This document shows positions 1 to 8,239 of a DNA stretch of 64,000 bases, one piece after another (within the stretch, counting starts at the first letter, position 1; every line of letters begins with the position of its first letter). The DNA comes from Petrolisthes cinctipes (lineage: Eukaryota > Arthropoda > Malacostraca > Decapoda > Porcellanidae): assembly GCA_033782935.1 (NCBI GenBank), contig JAWQEG010000360.1:248001-312000 (forward strand), read 5' to 3'. Made by a program: the position numbers and the translations under genes. A model generated the notes under the pieces. That model did not search any database and was not told the DNA's origin. It worked only from the letters and a program-made list of their open reading frames with translations.

Positions 1-410
1 TTTTCGGGTGTTTTGAGCCATAATTTGAGATATAAACGGGTACAGAAGATACATGCACATATTGACTTTGGGCATCTAAAATATCGATTTTCAGCATGTT
101 TTGGGCCTGTATTTTGAAAATACTCTAACACTGAGTAGGCATGTACAGATTGCTTCTGGGACCCCAAAATATTGAATTTTCGGGTGTTTTGAGCCTGAAT
201 TTGAGATATAAACGGGTACTGAAGATGCATGCACATATCGACTTTTGTGCACCTAAAAGATCGATTTTCAGTATGTTTTGAGCATGTATTTTGAAAATAC
301 TCTAACACGGAGTAGGCATGTACAGATCGCTTCTGGGACCCCTAAATATCGAATTTTCGGGTGTTTTGGGACTGAATTTGAGATATCGACTTTTTGGCAC
401 CTAAAAGATC
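1..410 (+). repeat. Left-edge partial HOR: end of A, then B2 and C2
   Basis: The window opens within an A-type tail (1-85), followed by a full B2-type monomer (86-262) and a C2 monomer (263-410). The array continues to the left beyond the window. Confidence 0.92.
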
Positions 411-1631
411 GATTTTTAGCATGTTCTTAGTCTATATTTTGAAAATATTCTAGCACTGAGTAGGCATGTACAGATTGCTTCTGGGACCCCAAAATATTGA
501 ATTTTCGGGTATTTTGAGCCTGAATTTGAGATATAAACGGGTACAGAAGATACATGCACATATTGACTTTGGGCACCAAAAATATCGATTTTCAGCATGT
601 TTTGGGCCTGAATTTTGAAAATACTCTAACACGGAGTAGGCATGTACAGATCGCTTCTGGGACCCCAAAATATCGAATTTTCGGGTGTTTAGGGCCAGAA
701 TTTAAGATATAAACGGGTACAGAAGATGCATGCACATATCGACTTTTGGGCACCTAAAAGATCGATTTTCAGTATGTTTTTGGCATGTATTTTGAAAATA
801 CTCTAACACGGAGTAGGCATGTACAGATTGCTTCTGGGACCCCAAAATATTGAATTTTCGGGTGTTTTGAGCCTGAATTTGAGATATAAACGGGTACAGA
901 AGATGCATGCACATTTCGACTTTTGGGCACCTAAAAGATCGATTTTCAGTATTTTTTTGGCCTGTATTTTGAAAATACTCTAACACGGATTAGGCATGTA
1001 CAGATACCTTCTGGGATCTCTAAATATCGAATTTTCGGGTGTTATGGGACTGAATTTGAGATATCGATTTTTTGGCACCTATAATATCGATTTTTAGCAT
1101 GTTTTTAGCCTATATTTTGAAAATATTCTAGCACTGTGTAGGCATGTACAGATTGCTTCTGGGACCCCAAAATATTGAATTTTCGGGTGTTTTGAGCCAG
1201 AATTTGAGATATAAACGGGTACAGAAGATACATGCACATATTGACTTTGGGCATCTAAAATATCGATTTTCAGCATGTTTTGGGCCTGTATTTTGAAAAT
1301 ACTCTAACACTGAGTAGGCATGTACAGATTGCTTCTGGGACCCCAAAATATTGAATTTTCGGGTGTTTTGAGCCTGAATTTGAGATATAAACGGGTACTG
1401 AAGATGCATGCACATATCGACTTTTGTGCACCTAAAAGATCGATTTTCAGTATGTTTTTGGCCTGTATTTTGAAAATACTCTAACACGGAGTAGGCATGT
1501 ACAGATCGCTTCTGGGACCCCTAAATATCGAATTTTCGGGTGTTTTGGGACTGAATTTGAGATATCGACTTTTTGGCACCTAAAAGATCGATTTTTAGCA
1601 TGTTTTTAGCCTATATTTTGAAAATATTCTA

Positions 1632-1643
1632 GCACTGTACAGA
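1632..1643 (+). repeat. Example of the recurrent 10-bp deletion ('gcactgtacagat')
   Basis: Normal monomers read 'cactgagtaggcatgtacag'; here it is 'cactgtacag', ten bases shorter, with 'tg' at both edges of the lost segment. I count 24 occurrences. Twelve are in A monomers (units 1590, 2759, 8417, 23487, 31229, 45421, 46403, 48397, 49389, 51698, 52690, 60861) and twelve in B monomers (units 3250, 5745, 8908, 39940, 42936, 44429, 45421, 50882, 53181, 54666, 56011, 62353). None was seen in C monomers. Confidence 0.88.
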
Positions 1644-3763
1644 TTGCTTCTGGGACCCCAAAATATTGAATTTTCGGGTGTTTTGAGCCTGAATTTGAGA
1701 TATAAACGGGTACAGAAGATACATGCACATATTGACTTTGGGCACAAAAAATATCGATTTTCAGCATGTTTTGGGCCTGAATTTTGAAAATACTTTAACA
1801 CGGAGTAGGCATGTACAGATCGCTTCTGGGACCCCAAAATATTGAATTTTCGGGTGTTTAGGGCCAGAATTTGAGATATAAACGGGTACAGAAGATGCAT
1901 GCACATATCGACTTTTGGGCACCTAAAAGATCGATTTTCAGTATGTTTTTGGCCTGTATTTTGAAAATACTCTAACACGGAGTAGGCATGTACAGATACC
2001 TTCTGGGACCTCTAAATATCGAATTTTCGGGTGTTATGGGACTGAATTTGAGATATCGATTGTTTGGCACCTATAATATCGATTTTTAGCATGTTTTTAG
2101 CCTATATTTTGAAAATATTCTAGCACTGTGTAGGCATGTACAGATTGCTTCTGGGACCCCAAAATATTGAATTTTCGGGTGTTTTGAGCCATAATTTGAG
2201 ATATAAACGGGTACAGAAGATACATGCACATATTGACTTTGGGCATATAAAATATCGATTTTCAGCATGTTTTGGGCCAGTATTTTGAAAATACTCTAAC
2301 ACTGAGTAGGCATGTACAGATTGCTTCTGGGACCCCAAAATATTGAATTTTCGGGTGTTTTGAGCCTGAATTTGAGATATAAACGGGTACTGAAGATGCA
2401 TGCACATATCGACTTTTGTGCACCTAAAAGATCGATTTTCAGTATGTTTTGAGCATGTATTTTGAAAATACTCTAACACGGAGTAGGCATATACAGATTG
2501 CTTCTGGGACCCCAAAATATCGAATTTTCTGGTGTTTTGAGCCTGAATTTGAGATATAAACGGGTACAGAAGATGCATGCACATATCGACTTTTGTGCAC
2601 CTAAAAGATCGATTTTCAGTATGTTTTGAGCATGTATTTTGAAAATACTCTAACACGGAGTCGGCATGTACAGATCGCTTCTGGGATCCCTAAATATCGT
2701 ATTTTCGGGTGTCTTGGGACTGAATTTGAGATATCGACTTTTTGGCACCTAAAAGATCGAATTTTAGCATGTTTTTAGCCTATATTTTGAAAATATTCTA
2801 GCACTGTACAGATTGCTTCTGGGACCCCAAAATATTGAATTTTCGGGTGTTTTGAGCCTAAATTTGAGATATAAACGGGTACAGAAGATACATGCACATA
2901 TTGACTTTGGGCATCTAAAATATCGATTTTCAGCATGTTTTTGGCCTGTATTTTGAAAATACTCTAACACTGAGTAGGCATGTACAGATTGCTTCTGGGA
3001 CCCCAAAATATTGAATTTTCGGGTGTTTTGAGCCTGAATTTGAGATATAAACGGGTACTGAAGATGCATGCACATATCGACTTTTGTGCACCTAAAAGAT
3101 CGATTTTCAGTATGTTTTGAGCATGTATTTTGAAAATACTCTAACACGGAGTAGGCATGTACAGATCGCTTCTGGGACCCCTAAATATCGTATTTTCGGG
3201 TGTTTTGGGACTGAATTTGAGATATCGACTTTTTGGCACCTAAAAGATCGATTTTTAGCATGTTTTTCGCCTATATTTTGAAAATATTCTAGCACTGAGT
3301 AGGCATGTACAGATTGCTTCTGGGACCCCAAAATATTGAATTTTCGGGTGTTTTGAGCCTGAATTTGAGATATAAACGGGTACAGAAGATACATGCACAT
3401 ATTGACTTTGGGCATCTAAAATATCGATTTTCAGCATTTTTTGGGCCTGTATTTTGAAAATACTCTAACACTGTACAGATTGCTTCTGGGACCCCAAAAT
3501 ATTGAATTTTTGGGTGTTTTGAGCCTGAATTTGAGATATAAACGGGTACTGAAGATGCATGCACATATCGACTTTTGTGCACCTAAATGATCGATTTTCA
3601 GTATGTTTTGAGCATGTATTTTGAAAATACTCTAACACGGAGTAGGCATCTACAGATCGCTTCTGGGACCCCTAAATATCGAATTTTCGGGTGTTTTGGG
3701 ACTGAATTTGAGATATCGACTTTTTGGCACCTAAAAGATCGATTTTTAGCATGTTTTTAGCCT

Positions 3764-3778
3764 ATATTTTGAAAATAT
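3764..3778. repeat. Short palindrome 'atattttgaaaatat' in A monomers
   Basis: Perfect 7-bp arms around a single G. In B and C monomers it usually shrinks to 'tattttgaaaata' or 'attttgaaaat', still a perfect dyad. It lies at the same place in every monomer, so there is one dyad per 148-177 bp. Short AT-rich dyads are common in centromeric satellites. A binding role is not shown. Confidence 0.6.
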
Positions 3779-3855
3779 TCTAGCACTGAGTAGGCATGTA
3801 CAGATTGCTTCTGGGACCCCAAAATATTGAATTTTCGGGTGTTTTGAGCCTGAAT

Positions 3856-3872
3856 TTGAGATATAAACGGGT
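3856..3872 (+). promoter_or_regulatory. Degenerate CENP-B-box-like 17-mer (one per A or B monomer, absent from C)
   Basis: The minimal CENP-B box is NTTCGNNNNANNCGGGN. Here the sequence is 'ttgagatataaacgggt', matching seven of the nine fixed bases: the first T, the G, the central A and all of CGGG. The middle TC is replaced by GA. It recurs in almost every A and B monomer and is disrupted in C by the 29-bp loss. CENP-B binding is established for mammalian alpha satellite; a degenerate match in an unknown eukaryote may be chance. I record it as a candidate only. Confidence 0.25.
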
Positions 3873-3916
3873 ACAGAAGATACATGCACATATTGACTTT
3901 GGGCACCAAAAATATC

Positions 3917-4093
3917 GATTTTCAGCATGTTTTTGGCCTGAATTTTGAAAATACTCTAACACGGAGTAGGCATGTACAGATCGCTTCTGGGACCCCAAAA
4001 TATCGAATTTTCGGGTGTTTAGGGCCTGAATTTGAGATATAAACGGGTACAGAAGATGCATGCACATATCGACTTTTGGGCACCTAAAAGATC
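3917..4093 (+). repeat. Monomer B1 (177 bp), second position of the HOR
   Basis: The head reads 'gattttcagcatg', 'cctgaattttgaaaatac' and 'aacacggagtaggcatg'. The tail differs from A by 'gtgtttagggcc', 'agaagatgcatgcacat' and 'cgacttttgggcacc', with one extra base, making halves of 88 and 89 bp. In the left part of the window the tail reads 'agggcctga'; right of about 31 kb it mostly reads 'agggccaga'. Confidence 0.94.
4057..4064. repeat. Palindrome 'tgcatgca' in B monomers
   Basis: A perfect 8-bp palindrome in most B monomers ('gatgcatgcacat'). A monomers read 'atacatgcacat' and have lost it, and C monomers lack the region. It therefore marks one position per trimer. It contains 'atgcat', so a restriction digest at that hexamer should release mostly HOR-length fragments. 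Confidence 0.6.
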
Positions 4094-4181
4094 GATTTTC
4101 AGTATGTTTTTGGCCTGTATTTTGAAAATACTCTAACACGGAGTAGGCATGTACAGATACTTTCTGGGACCTCTAAATATC
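4094..4181 (+). repeat. 88-bp sub-repeat: head half of a monomer
   Basis: This head half aligns without gaps to the tail half of full-length monomers. Shared blocks in the same register include an initial 'cga', 'tttt', 'gttttg' followed by 'gc.tg', 'ttga', 'cat', 'tctggg' against 'tttggg', and a terminal 'aaatat'. For a B2-type head against an A2-type tail I counted 55 identities in 88 positions. This shows the monomer arose as a tandem dimer of an 88-bp element whose halves then diverged. Confidence 0.8.
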
Positions 4182-4241
4182 GAATTTTCGGGTGTTTTGG
4201 GACTGAATTTGAGATATCGATTTTTTGGCACCTAAAATGTC
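4094..4241 (+). repeat. Monomer C1 (148 bp), shortened third position of the HOR
   Basis: The head is a full 88 bp, but the tail is only 60 bp: 'gaatttgagatat' runs straight into 'cgattttttggcacc'. Relative to B, 29 bp are missing (the segment aligned to B1 positions 4041-4069). An 'atat' lies at each edge of the lost segment in B1, as expected for deletion between short direct repeats. The same deletion is in nearly every third monomer, so it predates HOR amplification. The lost segment includes the 'aaacggg' and 'gcatgcacat' parts present in A and B. Confidence 0.95.
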
Positions 4242-4742
4242 GATTTTTAGCATGTTTTTAGCCTATATTTTGAAAATATTCTAGCACTGTGTAGGCATGT
4301 ACAGATTGCTTCTGGGACCCCAAAATATTGAATTTTCGGGTGTTTTGAGCCGGAATTTGAGATATAAACGGGTACAGAAGATACATGCACATATTGACTT
4401 TGGGCATCTAAAATATCGATTTTCAGCATGTTTTGGGCCTGTATTTTGAAAATACTCTAACACTGAGTAAGCATGTACAGATTGCTTCTGGGACCCCAAA
4501 ATATTGAATTTTCGGGTGTTTTGAGCCTGAATTTGAGATATAAACGGGTACTGAAGATGCATGCACATATCGACTTTTGTGCACCTAAAAGATCGATTTT
4601 CAGTATGTTTTGAGCATGTATTTTGAAAATACTCTAACACGGAGTAGGCATGTACAGATCGCTTCTGGGACCCCTAAATATCGAATTTTCGGGTGTTTTG
4701 GGACTGAATTTGAGATATCGACTTTTTGGCACCTAAAAGATC
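4242..4742 (+). repeat. Reference HOR trimer, flavour T2 (A2-B2-C2), 501 bp
   Basis: Monomers start at 4242 (A2), 4418 (B2) and 4595 (C2). T2 differs from T1 at consistent positions. A2 ends 'gggcatctaaaatat'. B2 has 'cctgtattttg', usually 'aacactgag', then 'gtgttttgagcctg', 'gtactgaagatgcatg' and 'cgacttttgtgcacc'. C2 has 'ttttgagcatgtatt', 'acagatcgcttctgggacc' and 'cgactttttggcacctaaaa'. T1 and T2 have the same length and monomer order, so they are two diverged versions of one trimer. Other copies start at 6737, 11402, 17768, 41433 and 61351. Confidence 0.92.
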
Positions 4743-4918
4743 GATTTTTAGCATGTTTTTAGCCTATATTTTGAAAATATTCTAGCACTGTGTAGGCATG
4801 TACAGATTGCTTCTGGGACCCCAAAATATTGAATTTTCGGGTGTTTTGAGCCTGAATTTGAGATATAAACGGGTACAGAAGATACATGCACATATTGACT
4901 TTGGGCATCTAAAATATC

Positions 4919-5094
4919 GATTTTCAGCATGTTTTGGGCCTGTATTTTGAAAATACTCTAACACTGAGTAGGCATGTACAGATTGCTTCTGGGACCCCAA
5001 AATATTGAATTTTCGGGTGTTTTGAGCCTGAATTTGAGATATAAACGGGTACAGAAGATACATGCACATATTGACTTTGGGCATCTAAAATATC
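4919..5094 (+). repeat. Chimeric B2/A2 monomer, the extra member of T2 tetramers
   Basis: The head is B2 ('gattttcagcatg', 'cctgtattttg', 'aacactgag') and the tail is A2 ('gtacagaagatacatg', 'gggcatctaaaatat'). It sits between A2 and B2 and adds 176 bp. The same insert is seen at 7414, 10400, 12079, 16765, 18446, 19123 and 58534; the pentamers at 20628 and 28193 carry two. It is the reciprocal of the A/B2 chimera. Confidence 0.82.
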
Positions 5095-5419
5095 GATTTT
5101 CAGCATGTTTTGGGCCTGTATTTTGAAAATACTCTAACACTGAGTAGGCATGTACAGATTGCTTCTGGGAACCCAAAATATTGAATTTTCGGGTGTTTTG
5201 AGCCTGAATTTGAGATATAAACGGGTACTGAAGATGCATGCACATATCGACTTTTGTGCACCTAAAAGATCGATTTTCAGTATGTTTTGAGCATGTATTT
5301 TGAAAATACTCTAACACGGAGTAGGCATCTACAGATCGCTTCTGGGACCCCTAAATATCGAATTTTCGGGTGTTTTGGGACTGAATTTGAGATATCGACT
5401 CTTTGGCACCTAAAAGATC

Positions 5420-5596
5420 GATTTTTAGCATGTTTTTAGCCTATATTTTGAAAATATTCTAGCACTGAGTAGGCATGTACAGATTGCTTCTGGGACCCCA
5501 AAATATTGATTTTTCGGGTGTTTTGAGCCTGAATTTGAGATATAAACGGGTACTGAAGATGCATGCACATATCGACTTTTGTGCACCTAAAAGATC
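5420..5596 (+). repeat. Chimeric A/B2 monomer in a 325-bp dimer
   Basis: The head is A ('gatttttagcatg', 'cctatatttt', 'attctagcactgag'). The tail is B2 ('gtactgaagatgcatg', 'cgacttttgtgcacc'). It replaces an A plus B pair, so the unit is one monomer short. Comparable monomers start at 58033 and 59536. Confidence 0.85.
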
Positions 5597-5744
5597 GATT
5601 TTCAGTATGTTTTGAGCATGTATTTTGAAAATACTCTAACACGGAGTAGGCATGTACAGATCGCTTCTGGGTCCCCTAAATATCGTATTTTCGGGTGTTT
5701 TGGGACTGAATTTGAGATATCGACTTTTTGGCACCTAAAAGATC

Positions 5745-8239
5745 GATTTTTAGCATGTTTTTCGCCTATATTTTGAAAATATTCTAGCACTGAGTAGGCA
5801 TGTACAGATTGCTTCTGGGACCCCAAAATATTGAATTTTCGGGTGTTTTGAGCCTGAATTTGAGATATAAACGGGTACAGAAGATACATGCACATATTGA
5901 CTTTGGGCATCTAAAATATCGATTTTCAGCATTTTCTGGGCCTGTATTTTGAAAATACTCTAACACTGTACAGATTGCTTCTGGGACCCCAAAATATTGA
6001 ATTTTTGGGTGTTTTGAGCCTGAATTTGAGATATAAACGGGTACTGAAGATGCATGCACATATCGACTTTTGTGCACCTAAAAGATCGATTTTCAGTATG
6101 TTTTGAGCATGTATTTTGAAAATACTCTAACACGGAGTAGGCATCTACAGATCGCTTCTGGGACCCCTAAATATCGAATTTTCGGGTGTTTTGGGACTGA
6201 ATTTGAGATATCGACTTTTTGGCACCTAAAAGATCGATTTTTAGCATGTTTTTAGCCTATATTTTGAAAATATTCTAGCACTGAGTAGGCATGTACAGAT
6301 TGCTTCTGGGACCCCAAAATATTGAATTTTCGGGTGTTTTGAGCCTGAATTTGAGATATAAACGGGTACAGAAGATACATGCACATATTGACTTTGGGCA
6401 CCAAAAATATCGATTTTCAGCATGTTTTTGGCCTGAATTTTGAAAATACTCTAACACGGAGTAGGCATGTACAGATCGCTTCTGGGACCCCAAAATATCG
6501 AATTTTCGGGTGTTTAGGGCCTGAATTTGAGATATAAACGGGTACAGAAGATGCATGCACATATCGACTTTTGGGCACCTAAAAGATCGATTTTCAGTAT
6601 GTTTTTGGCCTGTATTTTGAAAATACTCTAACACGGAGTAGGCATGTACAGATACTTTCTGGGACCTCTAAATATCGAATTTTCGGGTGTTTTGGGACTG
6701 AATTTGAGATATCGATTTTTTGGCACCTAAAATGTCGATTTTTAGCATGCTTTTAGCCTATATTTTGAAAATATTCTAGCACTGTGTAGGCATGTACAGA
6801 TTGCTTCTGGGACCCCAAAATATTGAATTTTCGGGTGTTTTGAGCCGGAATTTGAGATATAAACGGGTACAGAAGATACATGCACATATTGACTTTGGGC
6901 ATCTAAAATATCGATTTTCAGCATGTTTTGGGCCTGTATTTTGAAAATACTCTAACACTGAGTAAGCATGTACAGATTGCTTCTGGGACCCCAAAATATT
7001 GAATTTTCGGGTGTTTTGAGCCTGAATTTGAGATATAAACGGGTACTGAAGATGCATGCACATATCGACTTTTGTGCACCTAAAAGATCGATTTTCAGTA
7101 TGTTTTAAGCATGTATTTTGAAAATACTCTAACACGGAGTAGGCATGTACAGATCGCTTCTGGGACCCCTAAATATCGAATTTTCGGGTGTTTTGGGACT
7201 GAATTTTAGATATCGACTTTTTGGCACCTAAAAGATCGATTTTTTGCATGTTTTTAGCCTATATTTTGAAAATATTCTAGCACTGTGTAGGCATGTACAG
7301 ATTGCTTCTGGGACCCCAAAATATTGAATTTTCGGGTGTTTTGAGCCTGAATTTGAGATATAAACGGAAACAGAAGATACATGCACATATTGACTTTGGG
7401 CATCTAAAATATCGATTTTCAGCATGTTTTGGGCCTGTATTTTGAAAATACTCTAACACTGAGTAGGCATGTACAGATTGCTTCTGGGACCCCAAAATAT
7501 TGAATTTTCGGGTGTTTTGAGCCTGAATTTGAGATATAAACGGGTACAGAAGATACATGCACATATTGACTTTGGGCATCTAAAATATCGATTTTCAGCA
7601 TGTTTTGGGCCTGTATTTTGAAAATACTCTAACACTGAGTAGGCATGTACAGATTGCTTCTGGGACCCCAAAATATTGAATTTTCGGGTGTTTTGAGCCT
7701 GAATTTGAGATATAAACGGGTACTGAAGATGCATGCGCATATCGACTTTTGTGCACCTAAAAGATCGATTTTCAGTATGTTTTGAGCATGTATTTTGAAA
7801 ATACTCTAACACGGAGTAGGCATCTACAGATCGCTTCTGGGACCCCTAAATATCGAATTTTCGGGTGTTTTGGGACTGAATTTGAGATATCGACTCTTTG
7901 GCACCTAAAAGATCGATTTTTAGCATGTTTTTAGCCTATATTTTGAAAATATTCTAGCACTGAGTAGGCATGTACAGATTGCTTTTGGGACCCCAAAATA
8001 TTGATTTTTCGGGTTTTTTGAGCCTGAATTTAAGATATAAACGGGTACTGAAGATGCATGCACATATCGACTTTTGTGCACCTAAAAGATCGATTTTCAG
8101 TATGTTTTGAGCATGTATTTTGAAAATACTCTAACACGGAGTAGGCATGTACAGATTGCTTCTGGGACCCCAAAATATCGAATTTTCGGGAGTTTTGAGC
8201 CTGAATTTGAGATATAAACGGGTACAGAAGATGCATGCA
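5745..8239 (+). repeat. 2495-bp block, copy 2
   Basis: Units at 5745, 6236, 6737, 7238 and 7915 mirror 3250, 3741, 4242, 4743 and 5420. The last unit differs: 7915 is a 502-bp trimer where copy 1 has a 325-bp dimer, so a monomer was gained or lost after duplication. Both share 'tattgatttttcggg' at the equivalent place (5503/7998). Small private changes include 'gcttttggg' near 7981. Confidence 0.82.

Larger units (their letters stand above)
3741..3916 (+). repeat. Monomer A1 (176 bp), first position of the HOR
   Basis: Two 88-bp halves. The head has the A-specific 'gatttttagcatg', 'tttttagcctatatt' and 'aaaatattctagcac'. The tail carries 'gatataaacgggtacagaag', 'atacatgcacatattgac' and 'gggcaccaaaaatat'. 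Hand count gives 63 G or C in 176 bases, about 36%. A monomers are the easiest phase marker of the HOR because 'tttttagcctatatt' is nearly unique to them. Confidence 0.95.
3741..4241 (+). repeat. Reference HOR trimer, flavour T1 (A1-B1-C1), 501 bp
   Basis: A clean example of the first trimer flavour: A1 (176 bp), B1 (177 bp) and C1 (148 bp), summing to exactly 501 bp. T1 diagnostics are A1 ending 'gggcaccaaaaatat', B1 with 'gtgtttagggcc' and 'ttttgggcacc', and C1 with 'acagatac' before 'ttctgggacctct' and ending 'ttttttggcacctaaaatgt'. The same unit recurs at, for example, 6236, 17266, 24832, 42435 and 50381. Lengths were counted from the sequence; the class names A, B, C, T1 and T2 are mine. 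Confidence 0.95.
3250..5744 (+). repeat. 2495-bp block, copy 1
   Basis: Unit sizes 491, 501, 501, 677 and 325 sum to 2495 bp. The next copy begins at 5745. Private markers in both include 'gcatgtttttcgcctat' (3258/5753), 'ttgaatttttgggtg' (3502/5997), 'aggcatctacagatcgc' and 'ggcacctaaaatgtcg' in the same order. The 325-bp dimer at the right end holds an A/B2 chimeric monomer. Confidence 0.85.
411..8091 (+). repeat. HOR map, segment 1
   Basis: HOR units start at 411, 1089, 1590, 2081, 2759, 3250, 3741, 4242, 4743, 5420, 5745, 6236, 6737, 7238 and 7915. Tetramers (677-678 bp) start at 411, 2081, 4743 and 7238, and a 325-bp dimer at 5420. Units of 491 bp (one 10-bp deletion) start at 1590, 2759, 3250 and 5745; the rest are trimers of about 501 bp. 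The segment contains a tandem duplication of 2495 bp from about 3250. Confidence 0.9.

Noticed and set aside
2120..2656. A 178-codon minus-strand open frame, with a similar one at 32260-32796
   Set aside because: Both lie entirely in satellite monomers. The translation is a repeat of the same roughly 59-residue shadow, begins and ends at satellite positions, and is broken by every monomer-length change.
3862..3867. 'tataaa' in A and B monomers as a possible TATA box
   Set aside because: The hexamer is expected by chance in AT-rich DNA and is part of the fixed monomer. No initiator, transcript or gene follows.
4015..4021. 'tttaggg' (plant-type telomere heptamer) inside B1 monomers
   Set aside because: It occurs singly, once per B1 monomer, at the place where other monomers read 'tttgag'. 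It is a local substitution pattern and not a telomeric repeat run.
4006..4022. 'ttcgggtgtttagggcc' as a second CENP-B-like site
   Set aside because: It fits TTCG but lacks the central A and the CGGG core, so the match is weaker than the 3856 motif and not meaningful.
3741..4241. Identity with Arabidopsis 178-bp, primate alpha or rice centromere satellites
   Set aside because: Only the monomer length is similar. The sequence as I recall those families does not match, so I give no family name.
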